Source of the DNA: Actinomycetota bacterium
Lineage (GTDB): Bacteria > Actinomycetota > Acidimicrobiia > Acidimicrobiales > CADCSY01
Assembly: GCA_016781135.1 (NCBI GenBank)
Contig: JADDQY010000089.1
Span: 1 to 37,129 of the forward strand
Direction of reading: 5' to 3'
DNA length: 37,129 nt
Positions 15,955 through 27,826 of this stretch are shown one piece after another (positions within the stretch are counted from its first letter, which is position 1; each line of letters opens with the position of its first letter). Below the pieces are notes generated by a model. It was not told the origin of the DNA. It was given only the letters and a program-made list of their open reading frames with translations, and did not search any database. The position numbers and the translations under genes are program-made.

Positions 15955-17951
15955 GCCGGCGACTGCCTGTCGGGGGATGGAAGCGGCCGGGGGCGGCACT
16001 CGGCCGGTGGTGGCAGCGCCAGCCGAGATGGGCCAGGGCACTGGCGGCACTGGCGGCACTGGGCGTCGCCGTGGCCGTGCCCCCGACGCTGGAGCCGTTC
16101 TGGCAGAGCGCGCTGTTCTCCCCGATCGGGCTCTACATCCTGCTGGCCCTCGGCCTCAACATCGTCGTCGGCGCGGCCGGGCTGCTCGACCTCGGCTACG
16201 TGGCGTTCTTCGCCGTCGGTGCCTACACCACGGCGCTGCTCACCACCGGCGGCGGGTGGACGGCGTGGGACGCCCTCCCGGTGGCCATCGCCGCGGCCAT
16301 GGTCGCCGGTGTCGTCCTCGGCGCCCCGACCCTGCGGCTGCGGGGTGACTACCTGGCCATCGTCACCCTCGGGTTCGGCGAGATCGTCCGCATCGTCGCT
16401 CAGAACAGCGGCTCCCTGGGCGAGGCCCGGGGCATCACCGGCATCCCCCACCCGTCGCCGGTGGCGGGGGTCGAGTTCGGCTTCCGGCCGCTCCCCTACT
16501 ACTACCTGACCCTCGCCGCCACCGTGGCCACCGTGGTGATCTTCGTGCGTCTCGGCCGCTCCAGAGTGGGTCGGGCCTGGGCGGCGATCCGGGAGGACGA
16601 GGACGCGGCCGAGGCCATGGGGGTGCCCACCTTCAAGATGAAGCTGTGGGCCTTCGCCATGGGCGCCTCCACCGCTGGACTCGCCGGGTGGATCTTCGCC
16701 AGCCGGGTCAGCTTCATCAGCCCCCAGAACTTCCCGTTCTTCTTCTCGGTGCTCATCCTCTCGGCGGTGGTGGTGGGCGGCATGGGGTCGATCGCCGGCA
16801 TGGTGGTCGGTGGTCTGGTCGTCGCCTTCCTGCCCGAGTACCTGCGCGACGTGGCCGCCGGTGAGACCCTCACCCAGTGGCTCAACGCCGTGACCGGGGG
16901 CGACGTCGCCACCTTCACCGAGTACCGGGTGCTGCTGTTCGGCTTGACGCTCGTCGCGGTCATGGTGTTCCGCCCCCAGGGCCTGCTGCCCAGCCGTCAG
17001 CAGGCGGCCGAGCTGGCCGACGCCACGCTCGGCGACAAGATGGGCGCCACGCCGGTCGTGGTCGACCAGCCCGACGACCCCACCAGCGACGGGTCCACCC
17101 CGGCCCGACAGTCGGCGTCGGAGGGGTCAGGGGGCGAGGCAGCGGTCATCCCCCTGGCGGTGCGGGCGCCGGAGCCCACCGAGGTGGCGCTCGACCTACG
17201 CGAGGTGACGATGGCCTTCGGAGGGGTGGTGGCCCTGGAACGCGTCTCCCTCACCGTCGAGACGGGACAGATCTTCGGGATCATCGGTCCCAACGGAGCC
17301 GGCAAGACGACATTGTTCAACTGCGTGACCGGGGTGTTCCGACCGACCGGCGGAACGATCCTCGTGAACGGCCGCGCCATCGTCGGCCGCAAGCCGCACC
17401 GCATCACCGTCTCCGGCGTCAGCCGGACCTTTCAGAACATCCGGCTGTTCCCGAACCTGACCGCGCTCGACAACGTCATGGTGGGTACCGACGCCCGCCA
17501 CCGCACCAGCGTCCCCGGGGCCGTGCTCGGGCTCCCCCGCCATCGCCGCGAGGAGCGCACGGGGCGGGAGGAGGCGATGCGACTGCTCACCGATCTCGGC
17601 ATCGGCCACCGGGCGGGCGACCTCGCCCGCAACCTCCCCTACGGCGACCAGCGCCGGCTGGAGATCGCCCGGGCGATGGCGACCGGTCCGAGCGTGCTGC
17701 TGCTGGACGAACCGGCCGCCGGGATGAACCCTCAGGAGAAAGTCGCCCTGGTGGCGCTCATCCGCCGGATCCGCAGCTCCGGGCTGACCGTCGTGCTCAT
17801 CGAGCACGACGTCGGCCTGGTCATGGAGGCGTGCCACCGGGTGGCCGTGCTGGACTTCGGCCAGAAGATCGCCGAGGGACGGCCGGCCGACATCCAGGCC
17901 GACCCTCGGGTCATCGAGGCCTACCTGGGGGTGCCGGCCGATGCTTCTTGA
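15951..17951 (+). CDS. LivM-LivG fusion: permease + ATP-binding subunit
   Basis: 666 aa. Residues about 1-365 are LivM: multiple membrane segments, GLNIVVGAAGLLDLGYVAFFAVGAY, LRGDYLAIVTLGFGEI and the EAA-like loop AWAAIREDEDAAEAMGV. A hydrophilic linker of about 65 residues leads to a LivG ATPase (about 415-664) with Walker A GPNGAGKTT, the LivG-type signature NLPYGDQRRLEIARA, Walker B VLLLDEPAAGMNP and IEHDV. Separate genes are the rule in enterobacteria; the fusion is uninterrupted, so it is a natural joined subunit. Overlaps livH by 4 nt and livF by 11 nt. Confidence 0.92.
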   Translation: MSRRLPVGGWKRPGAALGRWWQRQPRWARALAALAALGVAVAVPPTLEPFWQSALFSPIGLYILLALGLNIVVGAAGLLDLGYVAFFAVGAYTTALLTTGGGWTAWDALPVAIAAAMVAGVVLGAPTLRLRGDYLAIVTLGFGEIVRIVAQNSGSLGEARGITGIPHPSPVAGVEFGFRPLPYYYLTLAATVATVVIFVRLGRSRVGRAWAAIREDEDAAEAMGVPTFKMKLWAFAMGASTAGLAGWIFASRVSFISPQNFPFFFSVLILSAVVVGGMGSIAGMVVGGLVVAFLPEYLRDVAAGETLTQWLNAVTGGDVATFTEYRVLLFGLTLVAVMVFRPQGLLPSRQQAAELADATLGDKMGATPVVVDQPDDPTSDGSTPARQSASEGSGGEAAVIPLAVRAPEPTEVALDLREVTMAFGGVVALERVSLTVETGQIFGIIGPNGAGKTTLFNCVTGVFRPTGGTILVNGRAIVGRKPHRITVSGVSRTFQNIRLFPNLTALDNVMVGTDARHRTSVPGAVLGLPRHRREERTGREEAMRLLTDLGIGHRAGDLARNLPYGDQRRLEIARAMATGPSVLLLDEPAAGMNPQEKVALVALIRRIRSSGLTVVLIEHDVGLVMEACHRVAVLDFGQKIAEGRPADIQADPRVIEAYLGVPADAS

Positions 17952-18669
17952 GCTCAGTGACGTCCGCGTGCACTACGGGAAGGTCGAGGCGCTCAAGGGC
18001 GTCTCGCTCGAGGTCGACGAGGGGGAGATCGTCACCCTCATCGGCGGCAACGGAGCGGGGAAGACCACCACGCTCAAGACGATCTCCGGTCTGCGCCCGG
18101 TCACCCGGGGATCGATCCGCTTCGACGGCAACGAGCTGGTCGGGGTGCCGGCCCACAAGATCGTCGCCATGGGCATCTCCCAGGCGCCCGAGGGCCGGGG
18201 CATCTTCCCGGGGATGACCGTGATGGAGAACCTCGAGATGGGCGCTTACCACAGGGCGGGTGGCAAGGCCGCTTTCGCTCGCAACCTGGAGCGGGTGTTC
18301 GAGCTGTTCCCCCGCCTCGCAGAACGGCGCCGCCAGCCCGGCGGCACCCTCTCGGGAGGGGAGCAGCAGATGGTCGCCATCGGCCGAGCCCTCATGGCCG
18401 GGCCCAGGGTCCTTCTCCTCGACGAGCCCTCCATGGGGCTCGCTCCCAAGCTCGTAGCCCAGATCTTCGCCATCATCGAGGAGATCAACCGCCAGGGGAC
18501 CACGGTCCTGCTCGTCGAGCAGAACGCCGCTCAGGCACTCCGGCGGGCCGACCGGGCCTATGTCCTCGAGACCGGCCGAGTGGTGATGGCGGCGCCGGCC
18601 GGCGAGCTGCTCGAGGACGAGGCGGTGAAGGCCGCCTACCTCGGCGGCGACGTCGGGTCGGCGTCGTAG
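17941..18669 (+). CDS. livF: LivF branched-chain amino-acid ABC transporter ATPase
   Basis: 242 aa. Walker A GGNGAGKTTTLKTI, Q-loop region GISQAPEGRGIFPGMTV, signature LSGGEQQMVAIGRAL, Walker B VLLLDEPSMGLAP and the switch VEQNAAQAL. These are LivF hallmarks and complement the LivG half of the preceding fusion. It powers import through LivH/LivM at the inner face of the membrane. Last gene of the operon. 11-nt overlap with livMG suggests coupled translation. Converges on hemQ with a 17-nt gap. Confidence 0.93.
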   Translation: MLLELSDVRVHYGKVEALKGVSLEVDEGEIVTLIGGNGAGKTTTLKTISGLRPVTRGSIRFDGNELVGVPAHKIVAMGISQAPEGRGIFPGMTVMENLEMGAYHRAGGKAAFARNLERVFELFPRLAERRRQPGGTLSGGEQQMVAIGRALMAGPRVLLLDEPSMGLAPKLVAQIFAIIEEINRQGTTVLLVEQNAAQALRRADRAYVLETGRVVMAAPAGELLEDEAVKAAYLGGDVGSAS

Positions 18670-18686
18670 CTCGGGCGCGGGCCCGG

Positions 18687-19379
18687 CTAGTCGATGCCGG
18701 CGCCGCGAAGCACCTCGTCGAGGGGGGCGACCAGGCCGGTGGTGAAGGGACCGAAGTCGGCGTAGTGGGCCGAGCCGGCGTCGAAGCGCATGGTGTGGAC
18801 GCACGCCTTGAGGTCGTCGGGGTGGACGCCGAAGAGGGTGACGGCCCACTCGTAGTCGTCGAGGCCGGTGGAGCCGGTGACCAGCTGCAGCACTCGACCG
18901 GCAAAGGTCCGCCCGCTCTTGCCGTGGTCGTACATCAGCTCGAGGCGCTCCTCGTAGGGCAGCGTGTACCAGTTCTGGCCCACGTTGCGGCGCTTCGACA
19001 TCGGATAGAAGCACAGCACCGACATGCCCTGGGGAGGAAGCGTCGGGTACAGGCGCTCGCGCTTGGCCTTGTCGGGGACGCCCTTGGCGTACTCCGAGAC
19101 CTCGGTGAGCGAGACGTAGGAGTCGACGACGTCGAGGCCGGCCGCCTGCAGGTCGCGCTGCAGCGCCCGCAGCTGCCACAGGTCGGGGCCGAGGGCCATG
19201 AAGCCGAGGTCGGCCTTGTGGCCGAGCACGGCGAAGGACACGACCTGGTGGTCACCGGCCTGGGCCTGCTTCACCGCGGTGGCGATGGCTTCGCCGTCGG
19301 CGCCGGACGTGGCCCGGCAGAACAGGTGCAGGACCGCCCAGCCCTCGGAGGGCACGACCGGCTCGGCGCTTCCGCTCAT
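18687..19379 (-). CDS. hemQ: HemQ, coproheme decarboxylase (chlorite dismutase-like fold)
   Basis: 230 aa. Family motifs: GWAVLHLFCRA, PMSKRRNVGQNWYTLPYEERLELMYDHGKSGR (here the Tyr of NWYTLP and the His of MYDHG match the catalytic Tyr and heme-binding His regions of HemQ), LVTGSTGLDDYEWAVTLFG and the terminal YADFGPFTTG. It turns coproheme III into heme b, the last step of the coproporphyrin-dependent pathway of actinobacteria and firmicutes. ATG 19379 is chosen since it directly precedes the family start. The other pathway genes are not in the window. Confidence 0.92.
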   Translation of the reverse strand: MSGSAEPVVPSEGWAVLHLFCRATSGADGEAIATAVKQAQAGDHQVVSFAVLGHKADLGFMALGPDLWQLRALQRDLQAAGLDVVDSYVSLTEVSEYAKGVPDKAKRERLYPTLPPQGMSVLCFYPMSKRRNVGQNWYTLPYEERLELMYDHGKSGRTFAGRVLQLVTGSTGLDDYEWAVTLFGVHPDDLKACVHTMRFDAGSAHYADFGPFTTGLVAPLDEVLRGAGID

Positions 19380-19389
19380 CGAGATCACG

Positions 19390-19534
19390 CTATCGGTGCC
19401 CTGGGCGGGAGATGGTGATCGAGCAGGAGCGGCCGACCACCTTGTCGAGGGCGTCGTGGCCGCCGGAAGCGGCGTCGAGGAGAAGCAGGACCGGAGATCC
19501 GCGCGGCAAGGCCAGGAGCCCTGGAACCTCCACC

Positions 19535-19536
<2 letters not shown>
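19390..19536 (-). CDS. Possible 48-aa ORF upstream of hemQ
   Basis: An uninterrupted minus-strand frame from ATG 19536 to TAG 19390 with GC-rich third codon positions and a hydrophobic VLLLLDAASGG core. It would end 11 nt before the hemQ start. No family is recognised and its ATG is the complement of the ATG proposed for the opposite spoIID-like gene, so only one of the two starts may be real. Confidence 0.2.
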
Positions 19537-23023
<3,487 letters not shown>

Positions 23024-23065
23024 CCAGGAAACCATCCCGACGCCCGAGTCGCAACTAGGAGGCTG

Positions 23066-24001
23066 GTGTGCAACGGAGGCTGCGGATCTCGCCGACGATC
23101 GGGGCCGACGGCTCGGCGTCCTCGGCACCCGGTCGACGCCCTCACGAAAGCGCCCGTGCACACCTCGGCACTGGCTGACCACCCCGTGGAGGAGCTGCTC
23201 GACCACCACGAGGACGGCACCACCATCTCCGTCTGCCTGCCCGCCCGCAACGAGGCGGCCACCGTGGGCCTCGTGGTCGCCCGCATCGTCGACGAGCTCA
23301 CGGTGCGCCACCCGCTCGTCGACGAGGTCATCGTCGTCGACGACGGCTCCACCGACGCCACCGTCGCCGTGGCCCGAGCCGCCGGAGCCGTCGTCGTGAG
23401 CGCCTCCGACGTGCTCCCCGAGTTCGGGCCGGCGACAGGGAAGGGCGAGGCCATGTGGAAGGCGCTCGCCGCCAGCTCGGGCGACGTGGTGGTGTGGTGC
23501 GACGCCGACATCCGTGACTTCGATCCCCGGTTCGTCACCGGCCTGCTCGGGCCGCTGCTCGGAGACTCGTCCGTGGGCTTCGTGAAGGCGTGCTACCGGC
23601 GTGACCTCGACGGCCGTCCCGGCGAGGGCGGGCGGGTGACCGAGCTCGTCGCTCGCCCGCTGCTCAGGTTGCTCTTCCCCCATCTCGTCGGCTTCGCCCA
23701 GCCCCTGGCTGGTGAGTGCGCCGGGAGGCGGAGCGTGCTCGAGCAGCTCCCCTTCGCCCCTGGCTACGGCGTCGACCTCGCCCTGCTCGTCGACGTCGCC
23801 GCCCACCTCGGGGTGGAGGCGATGGCCCAGGTCGACCTCGGCCACCGGTCACACCGCAACCGCCCGCTGCACGAGTTGGCCCCCCAGGCCGAAGCGGTGC
23901 TGGCTGTGGCCCTCGCCCGGGCCGCGAGCGAGCCGTCGTCGGTGCTGTCGGGTTGGCGTCCGCCGCTGGTCGAGGTCGCCGCCTATCGAACCCAGGGTTG
24001 A
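23066..24001 (+). CDS. gpgS: Glucosyl-3-phosphoglycerate synthase (GT81)
   Basis: 311 aa from GTG 23066 (AGGAGG 3 nt upstream); GTG 23156 would give 281 aa and still include the whole domain. GT-A fold motifs: SVCLPARNEAATVG, VVDDGSTD, KGEAMWKALA, the metal-binding DADIRDFDP and the GpgS-typical RVTELVARPLLRLLFP and PLAGECAGRR. It moves glucose from NDP-glucose to 3-phosphoglycerate, the first step to glucosylglycerate and, in mycobacteria, methylglucose lipopolysaccharide. Divergent from groEL. Glycerate kinase and otsA/otsB-like genes lie within 5 kb. Confidence 0.88.
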   Translation: MCNGGCGSRRRSGPTARRPRHPVDALTKAPVHTSALADHPVEELLDHHEDGTTISVCLPARNEAATVGLVVARIVDELTVRHPLVDEVIVVDDGSTDATVAVARAAGAVVVSASDVLPEFGPATGKGEAMWKALAASSGDVVVWCDADIRDFDPRFVTGLLGPLLGDSSVGFVKACYRRDLDGRPGEGGRVTELVARPLLRLLFPHLVGFAQPLAGECAGRRSVLEQLPFAPGYGVDLALLVDVAAHLGVEAMAQVDLGHRSHRNRPLHELAPQAEAVLAVALARAASEPSSVLSGWRPPLVEVAAYRTQG

Positions 24002-24103
24002 TACCCTCTGCTCCCCGTTGCTTCGCGGGCACTTGTCGCCTCTCGGTTCCAGAGATCCCCACCAACGGAAAGAACGGGAGGTGAGGATCCGGCGCTGACC
24101 CCG

Positions 24104-25270
24104 CTATCCCGGGGCGACAGGCTCGGGCTGGGACTCGTCGGCGACCTTGCGCACCACCCCCGGGGCCGAGCCATGGTCGGCCATCTCGGCGTTGTCCGCC
24201 ACCTGTTCGAGCGGTTCGCCGAGCACGTAGGTGTGCCACAGGTGGCTGACCAAGATCTTGAGCACGGCGGCGGCGGGGACGGCGATCAGCAGCCCGAAGA
24301 ACCCTCCGAGGGTGCCGCCGGTCAACAGCGCCAGCATCACCGCCGCCGGGTGCAGCTTGACCGCCCGCTGCATGACGAGGGGGCTGATGAAGTGGTTGTC
24401 GACCTGCTGGGCCCCCGCCATGATCGCCACCACCCACACGGCGGTGCTGATGTCGCGCGTGGTGAGGGCGATGATCACCCCGGGCACGGCGCCCACCCAC
24501 GGGCCGATGAGGGGCACGATGTTGGAGAAGCCGGCCAACATGCCCACCAGGAGCCAGAAGGGCAGCTCGACCAGGGCCAGTCCGATCGACACCAGCACCC
24601 CGATGATGAGGGCCACCAGGAGCTGGCCCCGGAAGAAGCCTCCGATGGCCCGGTTGAGCCTGGTGGCGACGAGGCAGACCTCGTCCCTGGCCCGGTCGGG
24701 CACGAGCGACTCGGCCACGATCCGCAGCCGAGGCAGATCGACCAGCAGGTAGAAGGCGATGATGGGTGCCAACACCAAGATGAGCACCACGTGGAACACC
24801 CGACCACCGAAGTCGCGCAGGGTGGCGAAGGTGTCGCGCAGCCTCGACGAGCTCTCACCGCCACCGACCTCGCTCTCGAGCTCGCCTACGCTCGGGAACT
24901 TCACGATCCAGTTCTGCGACTGCTCGGCCCGGTCGTTGATCCAGCGCTCGATGTCGGCCCTGACCAGGGGCAACTCGTCGTCGAGGTCGTCGGCCTGGTT
25001 CAACGCCAGCGGAGCCACGATCAGCACGGCCAGCGCGACGACGGCGAAGAAGGCGAGGTAGCTGAGGGCGGTGCCCGCCACCCGGGGCAATCCGCGCCGG
25101 TGCAGGGCGGTAACCCCGGGGTTGAGCAGGAACACGATGGCCCCGGCGAGGATCAGCGGCGGCCACACCACCCGGACCCACCAACCGACCAGCCCGACCA
25201 GCGCCACGAGGGCGACCAGACCCACCACCGCCCACGCCACCTGCCCGGCGCGGCGGATCCGCTCGCTCAT
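24104..25270 (-). CDS. AI-2E transporter family (DUF20/YdiK-type) membrane protein
   Basis: 388 aa with about 8 membrane segments. Family features: a first helix pair with PPLILAGAIVFLLNPGV, the long soluble section after helix 3, FYLLVDLPRLR, GFFRGQLLVALIIGVLVSIGL, PLIGPWVGAVPGVIIAL and DNHFISPLVMQRAVKLHP. Members export small molecules, with functions from AI-2 release to Na+/H+ antiport, and substrate cannot be told here. ATG 25270 is preferred over an upstream GTG. It converges on gpgS (102-nt gap with no clear terminator) and is 49 nt downstream of glycerate kinase, likely cotranscribed. Confidence 0.85.
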   Translation of the reverse strand: MSERIRRAGQVAWAVVGLVALVALVGLVGWWVRVVWPPLILAGAIVFLLNPGVTALHRRGLPRVAGTALSYLAFFAVVALAVLIVAPLALNQADDLDDELPLVRADIERWINDRAEQSQNWIVKFPSVGELESEVGGGESSSRLRDTFATLRDFGGRVFHVVLILVLAPIIAFYLLVDLPRLRIVAESLVPDRARDEVCLVATRLNRAIGGFFRGQLLVALIIGVLVSIGLALVELPFWLLVGMLAGFSNIVPLIGPWVGAVPGVIIALTTRDISTAVWVVAIMAGAQQVDNHFISPLVMQRAVKLHPAAVMLALLTGGTLGGFFGLLIAVPAAAVLKILVSHLWHTYVLGEPLEQVADNAEMADHGSAPGVVRKVADESQPEPVAPG

Positions 25271-25319
25271 GGCGCAAGTATCGTCGGGGCGCCCGAACTT
25301 CGGCGCCCGGCGCTTCGAC

Positions 25320-26312
25320 TCACGTCCCAAGGAGATGCGACGCCACCGCTTCTCGCACGCAGGTCAGGGTGTCGTGGACGGCCCGGTCTCGGCCGAATCG
25401 CTCCACCAGCGAGATCGCGGTGACCGAGGGGGGCACGACCACGCCCTCGAGGATCTCGCCGGCTACCACCAGCACCGGCACCAAAAGCGACGCCGCCAGC
25501 TCGGCCACCCCTCCGACGGCCTTGCCCGCGAACGACTGGTCATCGAGGAACCCTTCGCCCGTGACCACGAGATCGGCCGCTTCCATGTGAGCGAGGAGGT
25601 CGAGCTCATCGGCCACCAGGTCGAAGCCGGGCACGAGCCGGGCGCCGACGGCGGCCAGGGCTCCGGCGAGCCCGCCGCCGGCACCGGAACCCGGCAGTGC
25701 CCGCACGTCGACGCCGTAGGCCTCCTCGTAGACCTGGGCGAGGCGCTCCAGGCGCCGGCGCAGCAGCTCGACCTGAGCCGAGGTGGCCCCCTTCTGGCCG
25801 GCGAAGACCGACGCGGCATCGAGGAAGGTCGTGCGCACGTCACAGGCCACCACCAGCTCCACGGAGCGCAGCCGACCCAAGGGCTCGAGGGCGCGCACCG
25901 CGCCCAACCCGCCGTCGGTCGAGGCCGAGCCCCCGACACCGAGGATCACCCGGCGACAACCGGCGTCGAGCGCGGCCACGATGAGCTCGCCGGTGCCGTG
26001 GGTCGACGCCGCCATGGGGTCGTTCCCGTCGGGCCCGCCCACCAGCTCGAGGCCTGATGCCAGCGCCATCTCGAGCACCGCTTCGTCCCCGGTGCGACGC
26101 CACGGAGCGATGACGGGGTCGCCGAGCGGACCGGTCACGGTGGCGCTGCGGTTGGGACCTCCCAGCGCATCGAGGATCCCCTCACCGCCGTCGGCCACGG
26201 GGACGACCTCGCAGCTGCAGCCCGCGGCGGTGGCCGCCGCTCGGATGGCACCGGCGACCGCGGCCGCCGACGCCGTACCCCGGAACTTGTCGGGCGCGGC
26301 CACGAGGTGCAC
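25320..26312 (-). CDS. Glycerate kinase, class I (GlxK/GarK family)
   Basis: 330 aa. Family motifs: N-terminal LVAAPDKFRGTASA, PVADGGEGILDAL, STHGTGELI, GVGGSASTDGGLGAVRAL and the C-terminal DLVVTGEGFLDDQS. Class I kinases phosphorylate D-glycerate, usually to 2-phosphoglycerate. Near gpgS it may recycle glycerate released from glucosylglycerate; this is an inference from position. Length is a little short of the usual 370-380 aa, with no internal break visible. GTG 26312 directly precedes the conserved N-terminus. Confidence 0.88.
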   Translation of the reverse strand: MHLVAAPDKFRGTASAAAVAGAIRAAATAAGCSCEVVPVADGGEGILDALGGPNRSATVTGPLGDPVIAPWRRTGDEAVLEMALASGLELVGGPDGNDPMAASTHGTGELIVAALDAGCRRVILGVGGSASTDGGLGAVRALEPLGRLRSVELVVACDVRTTFLDAASVFAGQKGATSAQVELLRRRLERLAQVYEEAYGVDVRALPGSGAGGGLAGALAAVGARLVPGFDLVADELDLLAHMEAADLVVTGEGFLDDQSFAGKAVGGVAELAASLLVPVLVVAGEILEGVVVPPSVTAISLVERFGRDRAVHDTLTCVREAVASHLLGT

Positions 26313-26431
26313 GGCGCCATGTTGCCCCGGAAAGGGCCTGCTCCAGCGGTGGCCACCCGGCTCCTCGACCGTCGAGGCGCTCGGCTGTGCCGGCCCCGGC
26401 GCCGCCTGCCGATGGTGGCTACGGTGTCGCG

Positions 26432-27826
26432 GTGGAGCGGACCGAGGGCCCCATCATCCTCGTCTCCAACCGAGGGCCCCTGTCGTTCTCGCTCTCCGCC
26501 GACGGCGCGCTGCAGAGCCGCCGGGGCGGAGGGGGCCTCGTGAGCGCGCTGGGCCCGGCGGTCGCGGGCACGGGAGCCACGTGGATCGCCGGGGCGCTGT
26601 CAGAGGCCGACCGCCGGGCCGCAGCCGCCGGGGTCGTCGAGGCCGACGGCTTCCGGCTGCGGCCTCTCGTGGTGGACGCCGACGCCTACCGGGCGTACTA
26701 CGACGTGATCTCCAGCGGCGCCTTGTGGTTCGTCCACCACCGCCTCTACGACACCCCCCGGCGCCCCCGCATCGACCGCCACTGGCGCCACGCCTGGGAC
26801 CGCTACCGGCAGGTCAACGCCGCCTTCGCCCGAAGCGTCATCGAGGAGGCCGCCGATCAGGCGATCGTGTTGGTGCAGGACTACCACCTGTCGCTCGTCG
26901 GCGCCGAGCTGGCGGCCAAGCGGCCCGACCTCACCACCGTGCACTTCCACCACACCCCTTTCGGGGGGCCCGATGACCTGCGCATCCTGCCCGAGGAGGT
27001 CACCGTCGAGCTGCTGGAGGGGCTCACCGCCTCCTCCGCCTGTGGCTTCCAGGCTCCTCGCTGGGCAGCGGCGTTCGAGTCGTGCTGCGTCGAGGTCCTC
27101 GGGCGGACCTGCCCGACGTTCGTGTCGCCGGCTGCGGTCGAGGTCTCCGAGATCGCCGGCGTAGCGGCATCACCGGCATGCGCGGCGGCCCTCGTGGGGC
27201 TCGAACAACAGGTGGGCGACCGGCGGTTGATCGTACGCGTCGACCGCATCGAGCTCTCGAAGAACCTGCTGCGGGGCTTTCACGCCTTCGACGAGCTCCT
27301 CCTCACCCGTCCCGAGTGGCGCGAGCGGGTCGTGTTCGCCGCCTGCGTCTACCCCTCGCGGGAAGGCCTGGCCGAGTACCTGGCCTACCGCCAGGAGACC
27401 GAAGGGTTGATCCAGAGGATCAACCAGACCTGGGCCACCCCGGGATGGACGCCCATCCTCTACGACGCCACCGACGACTTCCCCCGCTCGGTTGCCGCCT
27501 TGCGTCGCTACGACGCCCTGTTGGTGAACCCCGTGCGCGACGGGCTCAACCTCGTGGCCAAGGAAGGGCCGCTGGTGAACGAGCGCGACGGCGTGCTGCT
27601 GCTCAGCCGGGAGTCGGGCGCCTGGGCCGAGCTCGCCGCCGGGGCCGTGGGCCTGAACCCGTTCGACGTCGGCGCGACCGCCGAGGCGCTGCACGAGGCG
27701 CTCACCATGAGCGACGGCGATCGCAAGGCCCGGGCCAGTGAAGTGCGCAGGCGGGCGGCGGCCCGCACGCCGGCCGACTGGCTGGCCGACCAGCTCGCCG
27801 CCGCCGCACGCGTTCGCTCAGCCTGA
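26432..27826 (+). CDS. GT20 glycosyltransferase, OtsA-like trehalose-6-phosphate synthase
   Basis: 464 aa. N-terminal VSNRGPLSF and the RRGGGGLVSALGP loop, LVQDYHLSLV, FHHTPFGGPDDLRILP, GFQAPRWAAAFESC, VDRIELSKNLLRGF, and the nucleotide-sugar site DGLNLVAKEG. These place it in GT20. It differs from classical OtsA at several sites (SKN instead of SKG, DGLN instead of DGMN), so another phosphosugar acceptor is possible. TACGGT (26420-26425) predicts a transcript starting at the GTG, a leaderless mRNA. Its 3' end overlaps otsB by 9 nt, converging. Confidence 0.8.
   Translation: MERTEGPIILVSNRGPLSFSLSADGALQSRRGGGGLVSALGPAVAGTGATWIAGALSEADRRAAAAGVVEADGFRLRPLVVDADAYRAYYDVISSGALWFVHHRLYDTPRRPRIDRHWRHAWDRYRQVNAAFARSVIEEAADQAIVLVQDYHLSLVGAELAAKRPDLTTVHFHHTPFGGPDDLRILPEEVTVELLEGLTASSACGFQAPRWAAAFESCCVEVLGRTCPTFVSPAAVEVSEIAGVAASPACAAALVGLEQQVGDRRLIVRVDRIELSKNLLRGFHAFDELLLTRPEWRERVVFAACVYPSREGLAEYLAYRQETEGLIQRINQTWATPGWTPILYDATDDFPRSVAALRRYDALLVNPVRDGLNLVAKEGPLVNERDGVLLLSRESGAWAELAAGAVGLNPFDVGATAEALHEALTMSDGDRKARASEVRRRAAARTPADWLADQLAAAARVRSA

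Noticed and set aside
24002..24103. Possible small RNA or riboswitch in the gap between gpgS and the AI-2E-type gene
   Set aside because: The gap lies between convergent stops and shows only a short imperfect hairpin; nothing to support a structured RNA.
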